Shown here one piece after another: positions 9,601 through 15,494 of a stretch of 35,045 nt of DNA; within the stretch, counting starts at the first letter, position 1; the number at the start of each line of letters is the position of its first letter. The translations under genes were made by a program, and so were the position numbers. The stretch covers positions 34,666-69,710 of the forward strand of contig CAJUDQ010000015.1 in assembly GCA_910585215.1 (NCBI GenBank), given 5' to 3'. The stretch is from an uncultured Lachnospiraceae bacterium. Lineage in GTDB: Bacteria; Bacillota; Clostridia; Lachnospirales; Lachnospiraceae. The notes under the pieces are model-generated. The model did not search any database and was not told where the DNA came from. It saw nothing but the letters and a program-made list of their open reading frames with translations.

Positions 9601-10354
9601 CGTATTCAATGGCAAGAACTCTATTCTGTGTAGCTGTATCCCATTTGGAAGCTCTTGCATATACCCAGTCGCCAAGCTTTTTCGCTACAGACAGAGCAGT
9701 TTCATTCCCTGTATATTTATAGGTATCAATCAGCCCTGCAAGAACCTTGTGCATGGTATACCAAGGAACCCATGCCTGATTTCCAATATCTCCAGTAAGT
9801 CCTTTTTCTACATTGTCAAACTGAAGCTCAATATTGTTTTTATCCAAAATCCTTGCGCCAAAAATAAAACCAGTTCCTGTCTGATTCTGGCACTTTTCCA
9901 GTTCGGCGATTATGTAGTTTAATTTTTCTTCCACCTTTGCTTTTCTTGCATCACTATCTGGAAGCTCTGCTATTGCCTGCGCCATTGCAGTCAGATAATG
10001 CCCCATTGTATGGCCGCCGATTAAGGCGTCTTCCCATCCGCCGCCATATCTTGTTTTGCCTTTCATATCAAGGCCTGCAGTTTCACGAAAACCTGCAAGC
10101 AGTCTGTCAGCATCCAGTTTTAACAGATACTCTACATCCTTTGCCTCTGCATTGACAAGATAACTGTCTGTAACAGCTACATCCCATAAATCATATGCGG
10201 AAATATTTCCGATATACTCTTCTGAAGACACAATTTCGTTTGTATCTTCCATCTCATCTGCAAAAACCCTGAATGTCGGCCATTGTACAGACTGTAAGGT
10301 TAATGTTCCTGCCATTATAAGTGCGGCAGCAGACATTACTTTCCTTTTTCTCAT
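6686..10354 (-). CDS. Surface-anchored GH127 beta-L-arabinofuranosidase
   Basis: A 1222-residue exported enzyme that should release beta-linked L-arabinofuranose. It has a signal peptide (1-32, cut after VFA). The catalytic domain (about 50-690) has GGWEDALIGGHTMGHYL, the zinc-site E-T-C triad (E375, C377) and the CC pair (C444, C445) that supplies the nucleophilic cysteine in GH127, so the active site looks intact. Further modules are a beta-domain common after GH127 (about 705-835), a cadherin-like sandwich (845-940) and a malectin-like carbohydrate-binding domain (950-1138). A Thr/Pro/Glu linker, the sorting-like NPVKTGD (1185-1191), a membrane segment (1196-1215) and KKKRE complete the wall anchor. 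AGGAGA precedes the ATG. It is monocistronic. Most characterised GH127 enzymes are much shorter; this multimodular surface form is notable. Confidence 0.9.
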   Translation of the reverse strand: MRKRKVMSAAALIMAGTLTLQSVQWPTFRVFADEMEDTNEIVSSEEYIGNISAYDLWDVAVTDSYLVNAEAKDVEYLLKLDADRLLAGFRETAGLDMKGKTRYGGGWEDALIGGHTMGHYLTAMAQAIAELPDSDARKAKVEEKLNYIIAELEKCQNQTGTGFIFGARILDKNNIELQFDNVEKGLTGDIGNQAWVPWYTMHKVLAGLIDTYKYTGNETALSVAKKLGDWVYARASKWDTATQNRVLAIEYGGMNDCLYELYAVTNEENYARAAHKFDEENLFKLVASDSQNALNNKHANTTIPKFLGALNRYVTTNGKTVNGETVNAEEYLAYAEKFFDMVVDKHSYITGDNSEWEHFGADYILDAERTNCNCETCNAYNMMKLAKGLYMVTGKSKYLDFYERAFYNTILSSQNPETGMTTYFQPMASGYFKVYGTEEGNFWCCTGSGMENFTKLGNAIYYHTDDMVIVNQYLSSVLTDTDKNIKLTQTANIPADDTAEFTINSMDGADISAKLALRLPEWLAGTAKVTVNGEKANPVMESGYVILEGLKNGDKIAITLPMEIKAYNLPDNEAEYAFQYGPIVLSAKLGTSNMVTSTTGVNVTIPSAKLIEDKYITDKSETISVISGTVADFMANINENLVKTEGKLEWTLENTDANLIFVPHYSQHTERYGIYFNYISNTGAINASKYIATKAQDRFNRALLDTVQPGYGQYESDELHDMKNNGSVGVTDDGTYRYAQAGGSFTYTMKVSKGEDNYIQASFRKADNGKSIKLSVGDSEVYHTVLNYSGEEEEYTVRIKVPADNITQAAYSKTVQDGTFDVADVKIESADDKDSARICSYLYTTKAYSSDAGLSLEASKGVVTKDGNTFTINAGSDVTELELTTNLASEYGYIRVNGTVVRETVPYVVNLGRNNFATLNITVFAEDHETSEDYTVTIVKDADLANRKDVDKNLAYFVNCGDYDVTTLSEGDLFGVYNGVTDQAYGMDPVTGYTWGIADTVSNPLVNGKVENNAAMTNAAFTDWTWPFETDASVTDTSAKTATNRYTKNQFESGIARNLNYSFGLPNGEYTIELYFADPWNCSKNPIVSAEGQKLLENTAVNQAVTAKVTVADNILDLNITAPEATLCINLAYIKIYMPEAEVPQEPTTEEPTTKEPVTDGQQNPPVQETTDEETTTGEDKTVKNPVKTGDNSKTNVYAILLCLSFAVMAAVILGKKKREVK

Positions 10355-10422
10355 AAACGTTCTCCTTTAATAATAGATTTATTTCGAAACAAAATCATAA
10401 AATCCTGCCTGAAACTGCTTCT

Positions 10423-10431
10423 ATTTTAGCA
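10423..10431 (-). promoter_or_regulatory. Candidate extended -10 for the GH127 gene
   Basis: The minus strand reads TGCTAAAAT (complement 10423-10431), an extended -10. No recognisable -35 stands 17 bases upstream (ATTAAT), as expected for an activator-dependent promoter. It would start transcription near 10416, 60 bases before the GH127 ATG. Confidence 0.35.
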
Positions 10432-10454
10432 TTTTTTTGAAAAAAATTAATACC

Positions 10455-10507
10455 AAAAAGTCTGAATAAGTGTAAAAAAGTCAGGTTTTTATAAAAATCC
10501 GACTTTT
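10455..10507. repeat. AAAAAGTC repeats, candidate operator of GH127
   Basis: AAAAAGTC occurs at 10455-10462 and 10475-10482, exactly 20 bp apart. An inverted GACTTTT stands at 10501-10507. The last two form a 32-nt near-perfect palindrome (10476-10507) centred on TTTTTATAAAAA. The block lies directly upstream of the candidate -10 of GH127. Two direct half-sites about two helical turns apart are typical of AraC-family activators, which often control such genes; no regulator gene of that family is in the window. Confidence 0.45.
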
Positions 10508-10590
10508 CTACTAACGCAATTTACTCCTTTTCGTTGCATATCCTTGTCTTGAAAATTAATAAAAAATATATAAAAATTCAAAAAGACCGC

Positions 10591-10619
10591 TTGATTTCTC
10601 TTGCGGCCTAATGTATAAT
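10591..10619 (+). promoter_or_regulatory. Promoter of the plus-strand antitoxin-like RNA
   Basis: TTGATT (10591-10596), a 17-base spacer, TATAAT (10614-10619) on the plus strand. Predicted start is 10626-10627. No plus-strand open frame follows, so it should drive a noncoding RNA. It is the only convincing plus-strand promoter I found. Confidence 0.7.
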
Positions 10620-10625
10620 TTCATT

Positions 10626-10728
10626 AGAAAGGTTATCGGAATTGATTTTCCGATTTGCCCTCTGTAATAAAATGATTAAGAAATAGCATCCTACACTTTG
10701 GACGGTATAAGGATGCTATTTCTTTTTA
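10626..10728 (+). ncRNA. Antisense RNA, putative type I antitoxin
   Basis: A transcript of about 100 nt is predicted between the promoter at 10591-10619 and the terminator at 10681-10728. It starts with a hairpin (ATCGGAA 10635-10641 with TTCCGAT 10648-10654), then CCCTC-TGTAA (10658-10667), then the terminator. It runs convergent to the small toxin gene and overlaps its 3' end, including the stop codon. CCCTC-TGTAA can pair, with a 3-base bulge, to TTACAAAGGAGGG around the toxin ribosome site. ATCGGAA can pair with TTCCGAT in the toxin leader. The two elements are in swapped order in the leader, so pairing cannot be one continuous duplex. Design resembles the Fst RNAI/RNAII and TxpA/RatA systems. 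Function is inferred. Confidence 0.6.
10681..10728. terminator. Shared bidirectional terminator of the toxin-antitoxin-like locus
   Basis: A perfect 12-bp stem, AAATAGCATCCT (10681-10692) with AGGATGCTATTT (10710-10721), and a 17-base loop. On the plus strand CTTTTTATT follows, a clear terminator for the antisense RNA. On the minus strand the tail is weaker (CTTAATCATTTT). The stem contains the toxin stop codon, so the two transcripts are complementary here. Confidence 0.75.
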
Positions 10729-10799
10729 TTATGATTATCTATGTAAGACAGTGCCGTAAAAATGACCAGCAACAAAGTTAACACTTCCATTGTGTTCAT
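10716..10799 (-). CDS. Small hydrophobic peptide, putative type I (holin-like/Fst-TxpA class) toxin
   Basis: A 27-residue open frame, too short for usual gene callers: MNTMEVLTLLL, a hydrophobic run to residue 19, then the polar tail YIDNHNKKK. This layout (short start, one membrane helix, D/N, lysine-rich end) is that of the membrane-acting toxins of type I systems and of the holin-like toxin family in Firmicutes. AAAGGAGGG lies 7-9 bases before the ATG at 10799; an in-frame ATG at 10805 is too close to it. The Shine-Dalgarno is trapped in a 7-bp stem (10806-10831). A -35/-10 pair with 17-bp spacing stands upstream (10877-10905). Converges on the antisense RNA. Toxicity is untested. Confidence 0.7.
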   Translation of the reverse strand: MNTMEVLTLLLVIFTALSYIDNHNKKK

Positions 10800-10805
10800 A
10801 GGCAT

Positions 10806-10831
10806 CACCCTCCTTTGTAAACTAGAGGGTG
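10806..10831 (-). promoter_or_regulatory. Hairpin sequestering the toxin Shine-Dalgarno
   Basis: CACCCTC (10806-10812) and GAGGGTG (10825-10831) form a perfect 7-bp stem with a 12-base loop. In the toxin mRNA the 3' arm contains GGAGGG, so the ribosome site is paired. Similar 5' stems keep Fst and other type I toxin mRNAs poorly translated. Confidence 0.65.
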
Positions 10832-10876
10832 TCATCGGAAAATCGCATCCAGCTTTCTATTTGATTATACAAAATT

Positions 10877-10905
10877 ATTATAACAAATATGAAGTAATAG
10901 CTCAA
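10877..10905 (-). promoter_or_regulatory. Promoter of the small toxin gene
   Basis: Minus strand TTGAGC (complement 10900-10905), 17 bases, TATAAT (complement 10877-10882) preceded by TGT, an extended -10. Start near 10870 gives a leader of about 70 nt. It lies 56-84 bases past the ung stop codon. Confidence 0.6.
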
Positions 10906-10960
10906 GCAAAATATTATTCACTATCAAACAAATCAATCATCCAAACAATCAATCGGCTAT

Positions 10961-11641
10961 TTATTGTTTTCTGTTTTCTATCTGCCAGTCAATCGGCTCA
11001 AGACCATTCTTTTTCAAATACTCATTTGCCTGACTGAAATGCTTGCATCCGAAAAATCCCCTATGTGCAGATAACGGACTTGGATGTGGCGCTTTCAAAA
11101 GCAAATGCTTTGGATTATTTACAGATTTTGCCTTATTCTGTGCCGGACGTCCCCAAAGCATATAAACAATCGGTCTGTCCTGTTCATTTACAGCGCGAAT
11201 CACGGCATCTGTAAATTTTTCCCAGCCCAATCCCTGATGAGAATTTGCCTGATGTGCCCTTACAGTCAGCACAGAGTTTAACATAAGCACTCCCTGTTTT
11301 GCCCATTTTTCAAGATATCCGTTATCTGGAATATAGCAGCCCAAATCATCTTTAAGCTCTTTGTAAATATTTACCAGTGAAGGCGGAATATCTACTTCCG
11401 GCTTTACGGAAAAACACAGGCCATGCGCCTGACCTACATTGTGATACGGGTCCTGACCAATAATCACCACTTTTACCTCGGACAGAGGGGTAAAATGAAA
11501 CGCATTAAAAATATCATCCGCCGGAGGAAAAATCTGTGTTTCCTTATATTCTTCCTGAACCTTTTTATACAATTCCGCATAGTATGGCTTTTTAAACTCG
11601 TCCTGCAATGCAGGCAGCCAGTCATTTGTTATTCCTGACAT
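10961..11641 (-). CDS. ung: Uracil-DNA glycosylase, family 1
   Basis: Removes uracil from DNA to start base-excision repair in the cytoplasm. The 226-residue length is normal for the family. The water-activating motif GQDPYH is at 62-67 with catalytic D64; the pocket residue N is in LLMLNSVLTVR-type context (MLNSVLTVRAHQANSH, 120-135). The DNA-intercalating HPSPLSAHRGFFG loop starts at H186. The start overlaps the end of hisF by 13 bp; AAGGAG lies within hisF, a little further from the ATG than usual, suggesting coupling. It is the last gene of the apparent lipoprotein-cheV-hisHF unit. I see no clear terminator between its stop and the toxin promoter. Confidence 0.96.
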   Translation of the reverse strand: MSGITNDWLPALQDEFKKPYYAELYKKVQEEYKETQIFPPADDIFNAFHFTPLSEVKVVIIGQDPYHNVGQAHGLCFSVKPEVDIPPSLVNIYKELKDDLGCYIPDNGYLEKWAKQGVLMLNSVLTVRAHQANSHQGLGWEKFTDAVIRAVNEQDRPIVYMLWGRPAQNKAKSVNNPKHLLLKAPHPSPLSAHRGFFGCKHFSQANEYLKKNGLEPIDWQIENRKQ

Positions 11642-12396
11642 AATCTTACTGACACTCCTTTATCTCTTAAATATTTTTTTACATCTTCAATCTCAAGTTC
11701 TTTATAATGAAACAGTGATGCCGCCAAGGCCGCATCTGCCTTTCCTTCGGTAAGCGCTTTATAAAAATGCTCCAGCGTTCCGGCACCTCCGGATGCAATC
11801 ACTGGTATGGAAACATGCTCTGCAATTGTTCTGGTAAGCTCAATATCATAGCCTTCTTTTGTACCGTCACAATCCATGCTGGTAAGCAGAATTTCTCCGG
11901 CTCCAAGCTTATTCACGCGGACTGCCCATTCCACAGCATCCATTCCGGTATCAATCCGTCCGCCATTTTTATAAATAGTCCAGCCGCCATCCAAGCGTCT
12001 TTTTGCATCAATTGCAACTACCACACACTGACTTCCAAACTTATCCGCCGCCTCGGCTATCAGTTCCGGACGATTAATTGCGGCAGAATTGACAGCTACC
12101 TTATCTGCCCCTTCTCTTAAAATCTCCCTGAAATCTTCCACTGTTCTGATTCCTCCGCCGACTGTAAAGGGAATAAAAACCTGCTCAGCTACCTTTCTTA
12201 CCATATCCACGACAGTTTTTCTCGCATCGCTTGATGCGGTAATATCCAGAAAGACAAGCTCATCTGCGCCCGCAGCATCGTATGCTTTTGCCACTTCCAC
12301 AGGGTCGCCGGCATCCTTTAAATTTACAAAATTAATACCTTTTACCACCCTGTTGTTATTGACATCCAGACAGGGAATAATTCTTTTTGTATGCAT
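11629..12396 (-). CDS. hisF: Imidazole glycerol phosphate synthase, cyclase subunit
   Basis: With HisH it converts PRFAR and ammonia to imidazole glycerol phosphate and AICAR, linking histidine and purine synthesis. A TIM barrel with the expected MHTKRIIPCLDVNNNRVVKG start (catalytic D11), VGGGIRTVEDF, the second catalytic D in VVAIDAKR, TSMDCDGTKEGYD and ASGGAGTLEHF phosphate-binding loops. I begin at the ATG at 12396 (255 residues): it matches the family N-terminus and has AAGGAAG 6 bases ahead, while an upstream frame extension to 12423 overlaps hisH. It follows the hisH stop by 13 bases. No hisA, hisI or other histidine genes are in the window. Confidence 0.97.
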   Translation of the reverse strand: MHTKRIIPCLDVNNNRVVKGINFVNLKDAGDPVEVAKAYDAAGADELVFLDITASSDARKTVVDMVRKVAEQVFIPFTVGGGIRTVEDFREILREGADKVAVNSAAINRPELIAEAADKFGSQCVVVAIDAKRRLDGGWTIYKNGGRIDTGMDAVEWAVRVNKLGAGEILLTSMDCDGTKEGYDIELTRTIAEHVSIPVIASGGAGTLEHFYKALTEGKADAALAASLFHYKELEIEDVKKYLRDKGVSVRLCQE

Positions 12397-12409
12397 AAGC
12401 GCTTCCTTT

Positions 12410-13015
12410 CTATAAAGCTGCAAAGTTTCTCAGAATCTGCAGACCTGTTTCACCACTTTTTTCAGGATGAAACTGACATGCAAACACATTCTTTTTCTCC
12501 ACCGCCACATGGAGCTTTGTGCCATACTCAATTGTCGCCTTTACAACAGAAGATTCTGCTGCCTTGACATAGTAGGAATGTACAAAATAAACAAAAGGAT
12601 GCGCTTCAAGTCCCCGAAAAAGCTTTCCATTACCACAAAAATCCAGTGAATTCCATGCAATATTTGGAATTTTCAGCTCCGGTGTCTGTGGAATCTTCAA
12701 AACCTCTCCCTCCAATATGCCAAGACCGTCTATCCCCGGACATTCCTCACTTCTCTGAAACAAAAGCTGAAGTCCCAGACAAATGCCAAGAAACGGAGTT
12801 CCATTGTCAATCACATCATAAATCACATTGACTAAGTGAAACTTCTCAAGCTTTCTCATGGCATCACCAAAACTTCCTACTCCCGGAAGAACTACTTTAT
12901 CAGCCGCAAGAATTTCTTCTCTGTCTCTTGAAATTACAGCTTTTTCACCAATATAGGCAAACGCCTTTTCCACGCTTTTCAGATTACCGGCATCATAATC
13001 AACTATTGCTATCAT
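12410..13015 (-). CDS. hisH: Imidazole glycerol phosphate synthase, glutaminase subunit
   Basis: Class I glutamine amidotransferase that supplies ammonia to HisF. 201 residues, normal length. The catalytic triad is complete: C79 in GICLGLQLLF, H183 and E185 in CQFHPEKSG. The oxyanion strand PGVGSFGDAM is present. One oddity: the usual IPHMGWN-type segment reads KIPNIAWN, with N and A replacing the common H and G; this faces the HisF interface in known structures, and effects are unknown. The start overlaps the end of the lysine-rich membrane protein gene by 17 bp, with GGAAGGAG in front. Its linkage to a membrane protein and CheV, away from other his genes, is unusual. Confidence 0.96.
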   Translation of the reverse strand: MIAIVDYDAGNLKSVEKAFAYIGEKAVISRDREEILAADKVVLPGVGSFGDAMRKLEKFHLVNVIYDVIDNGTPFLGICLGLQLLFQRSEECPGIDGLGILEGEVLKIPQTPELKIPNIAWNSLDFCGNGKLFRGLEAHPFVYFVHSYYVKAAESSVVKATIEYGTKLHVAVEKKNVFACQFHPEKSGETGLQILRNFAAL

Positions 13016-14573
13016 CTGCTTCGGCTCCTTCCTGTATCTGTACTCCGGAAGCTATCTCTGCAACCTTTAACGAATACTTCGTACCTCTTCCAAGAAGATT
13101 TATTTCCCTTGCATCACTTTCTGTAATTCCATATGTATTTTGCAGCTCTTCTGCAATCCATCCCAAAACAGTATTCATATCGTCATAGCAGTTATATTCT
13201 TCTCTTCCGATATCTTTATACTTATCAAACATTTTTACACCATTTAACAGGGAATCCAGACCATCATGATAATTTCCAAGCTTTGCAAGTTTCTGATATG
13301 CTTCATAATTTCTATAAACATATCCAACTGTTTCCACTTGGCCAAAAAAATATTTATCTCCTTTTTTCATGTCGAGACCATACAGTTCATGATATGCTTT
13401 GCCGTACTTTTGGTCTATATAGTAAGAAGTCGCTCTGTCCACACTTGACTGATAGCTGTAATAAGTTCCTCCAAATATAACCGCCAATACGATAAATGCT
13501 CCTATGGACAACAGGAATAACAAAAACGGCTTTGAAATCGATAAAATTTCATCCGGCTCTTTTGGTTTTTTCTCTTTCTTTGGTTTCTTTTCTTTTTTTG
13601 GCTTTTTAGCTTTCTTTGCTTTTTTCTCTTTTTTCGGTTTTTTCTCTTTTTTTGGTTTCTTTTCTTTCTTTTTCTTTTCAGCTTTTTCCTCAGTTTTTGC
13701 ATCGGGTGCCGTCTCAGAAACTCCAAGTCCCTCTCCCAGACCCAAATCTGTAATAAGCGAATCTATATTCTGTGTCTCCTCTGACGGTGGTACTTCCTCT
13801 ATAGTTTGCAGCTCCTGTACAGCTTCTGTTTGTGTTTCTGTCTCTGTATCCCCTTCTGTTTCCAATGGAGGGGTCTGTTCTGCTTTTTCTGTGCTTTCCT
13901 CTGCTTCTATCTGGCTTTTCTCCATCAGGTCCAGAGCAACATCGAGCGTTGTATCTTCAGAGCTTTCCTTTTTCTTTTTTCTCTTTCCTTTTTGCTTTTT
14001 TTCTTTCCTCTTTTTTCTTCTTGTGTTTGATTTTTCCAAATCAGCAATTTCCTGATTTTTCACTTCATTTTCGTTCTGTTCTACTCCCAGAATATCCATC
14101 AAACCCTTCATATCATCCTCAGAAACATCCTCTTCTGATATCTCGGGTTCTTCTGCTGTTTTCACTGGCTCTGATGATACTTCCTCTGGCTTTTGTTCCT
14201 GCTGTTCCTTTTCCGGTGCGGCAGAATCTGTCGTCTCTGCTGGTTCACTCTGATACTCAGGTATTGCATCCGGCGGCACATCCCGATATTCCTCTGTCAC
14301 AGGGTCCTTATATTTCTCAAAGGTTTCCTTAGCAATTTTTTCCGGAGTTGCCTCTTCCTTTACAGGCTCTGTTTCTCCGTCAATCCAGTCCTTTTCAATG
14401 GACTGAAAAAAATCTTCATCCGAGCCTGCCAGCCCTTTTAATGCATCGTCAAACGCCGTATCTGACTGCCCGAAAAAATCATCCTTAAGCTCGCCATCTC
14501 CGGCATTGCTTAAAACAGAATTCAATAAATCGTCAAGGTAATCCTCTTCTGTTGTATTATCCTGCTTTGGCAT
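12999..14573 (-). CDS. Lysine-rich single-pass membrane protein of unknown function
   Basis: A 524-residue protein I cannot assign. Charge is strongly segmented: an acidic, serine/threonine-poor N-terminal region (1-180), a basic patch RRKKRKEKKQKGKRKKKK (185-202), a second acidic part rich in E/T/Q (203-296), and a lysine tract of KKEKKP repeats (297-338). One membrane helix follows (about 349-371). The remaining 150 residues are a helical, tyrosine-rich domain (YHELYGLDMKKGDKYFFGQ, CYDDMNTVLGWIAEELQ). By the positive-inside rule the lysine tract and the N-terminus are cytoplasmic and the C-terminal domain external. GGAGG precedes the ATG, inside the last codons of the sirtuin-like gene. The repeats may bind nucleic acid, acidic lipid or the ribosome; that is speculation. 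Confidence 0.85.
   Translation of the reverse strand: MPKQDNTTEEDYLDDLLNSVLSNAGDGELKDDFFGQSDTAFDDALKGLAGSDEDFFQSIEKDWIDGETEPVKEEATPEKIAKETFEKYKDPVTEEYRDVPPDAIPEYQSEPAETTDSAAPEKEQQEQKPEEVSSEPVKTAEEPEISEEDVSEDDMKGLMDILGVEQNENEVKNQEIADLEKSNTRRKKRKEKKQKGKRKKKKESSEDTTLDVALDLMEKSQIEAEESTEKAEQTPPLETEGDTETETQTEAVQELQTIEEVPPSEETQNIDSLITDLGLGEGLGVSETAPDAKTEEKAEKKKKEKKPKKEKKPKKEKKAKKAKKPKKEKKPKKEKKPKEPDEILSISKPFLLFLLSIGAFIVLAVIFGGTYYSYQSSVDRATSYYIDQKYGKAYHELYGLDMKKGDKYFFGQVETVGYVYRNYEAYQKLAKLGNYHDGLDSLLNGVKMFDKYKDIGREEYNCYDDMNTVLGWIAEELQNTYGITESDAREINLLGRGTKYSLKVAEIASGVQIQEGAEADDSNS
13557..13673 (-). repeat. In-frame KKEKKP coding repeat
   Basis: About 39 codons made of six-residue units KKEKKP, with KAKKAKKP variation in the middle. 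The plus strand appears as T/C-rich repeats of about 18 bases. The high purine bias on the coding strand invites slippage, so unit number may differ between strains. Confidence 0.8.
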
Positions 14574-14575
14574 TG

Positions 14576-15427
14576 TTATCCTCCATTATAAAATAAATCT
14601 GTGTCAATCTGTAACTCTGTAATGAAATCATTGCTGTCCATTTTTACAGAAAAAGACTTTTCTTTTATTTCCTTTGCAATCTGTGGTAATTTTTTATTCA
14701 CTCTCACAAAACAGGCTTTTTCATTCAGCACAGCTACCTTTTCAAAAGGCCATCTGATAACTGTAGGATAGGAAAATCCAACTCCAAGCTCCAAAATACA
14801 TATCTTTTTGTTTAAAGTTCCCTGGAGCCACAGCATATAACGCTTCCAGTCTTTCTCATAGCCTTTTTCCGAATAGCCCGTTGTACCCGCAAAGTTCATC
14901 TCCATATAAGCTCCACATTCCCTGCATCTTGGAATTTCCTGTCTGATTTCGCTGCATGTTCCGCCATTTTCATATATCTGTAAAAGTCTGCAATTCAGTT
15001 TTTGAAAAATCTTTGCTGTTTCAAAAACCTCTTTTTGGCAACCATTTTTACATTTCATCTGTCTTCCTGTTCCACAGGGACTTACTATCCGCCGGCTGTC
15101 AAAATTGGAAAAATAAATTGCATCGTCCTTGCAGACAGTAACTGCAAAATAATTTTTATCTTCAATTAGCCTGTGCAGCCGGTTATACATTTCAAGCTTT
15201 TCCATAAATGGCCCCTGACTTCCTTTTTCAGCCTCAAAAACATACAAACTGTTTTTGAAAAAATTACGTTCTTCCTCCTCAAATGTTTCCATTTCCTCTG
15301 CAAAAGCCTGATAAACAGAACTTCTTTTTAAAATTTCTTCTTTATTTATTTGAAATTCTTCCCCGATTCCCAGCAAAACCATGTCCGCTTCACTGATTTT
15401 TTCCCTGATTGTCTCTAATATATCCAA
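14576..15427 (-). CDS. Degenerate sirtuin-like (SIR2 fold) protein, TTG start
   Basis: This 283-residue protein resembles the Firmicutes SIR2-like group linked to ADP-ribosylation systems. It shows ADMVLLGIGEEF (14-25) where sirtuins have the NAD-binding GAG motif, four cysteines as in the sirtuin zinc ribbon (C126, C130; C168, C171), and the strand LELGVGFSYPTVIRWPFEK (212-230), equivalent to LELGVGMNTP-type segments before the second NAD loop. The usual catalytic H and the NID/NVD motif are not visible (TVCKDDAI replaces it), so deacetylase activity is doubtful; it may bind NAD or a derivative. The start is TTG: GGAGG sits 8 bases before it and no ATG is nearby. It ends 2 bases before the lysine-rich protein gene. 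Confidence 0.65.
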   Translation of the reverse strand: MDILETIREKISEADMVLLGIGEEFQINKEEILKRSSVYQAFAEEMETFEEEERNFFKNSLYVFEAEKGSQGPFMEKLEMYNRLHRLIEDKNYFAVTVCKDDAIYFSNFDSRRIVSPCGTGRQMKCKNGCQKEVFETAKIFQKLNCRLLQIYENGGTCSEIRQEIPRCRECGAYMEMNFAGTTGYSEKGYEKDWKRYMLWLQGTLNKKICILELGVGFSYPTVIRWPFEKVAVLNEKACFVRVNKKLPQIAKEIKEKSFSVKMDSNDFITELQIDTDLFYNGG

Positions 15428-15464
15428 GCTTACAGCCTCCGGTAAATTTTGTCTGAATACAACA

Positions 15465-15487
15465 GGTATACATTTTCATGTATACCC
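15465..15487. other. Inverted repeat between cheV and the sirtuin-like gene
   Basis: GGTATACAT (15465-15473) and ATGTATACC (15478-15486) form a 9-bp stem with a 4-base loop. On the minus strand no T-run follows, so it is not a standard terminator for cheV. It may act as an mRNA processing or stability element, or as a plus-strand terminator (T6 follows). Confidence 0.45.
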
Positions 15488-15494
15488 ATGTTTT

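Noticed and set aside
13557..13673. Periodic repeat as a possible CRISPR array
   Set aside because: Units are adjacent 18-base coding repeats (KKEKKP) with no spacers; no CRISPR array is seen anywhere in the window.
13502..13726. Arginine/lysine-rich minus-strand frame
   Set aside because: Another frame of the same repeat within the membrane protein gene; low complexity only.
13504..14055. Plus-strand frame rich in Phe/Ser (183 codons)
   Set aside because: It is the complement of the lysine-rich coding repeat; Phe codons are reversed Lys/Glu codons. No ribosome site or promoter.
15465..15487. Hairpin as terminator of cheV
   Set aside because: No T-run follows on the minus strand; the T6 is on the plus-strand side, where no gene runs.
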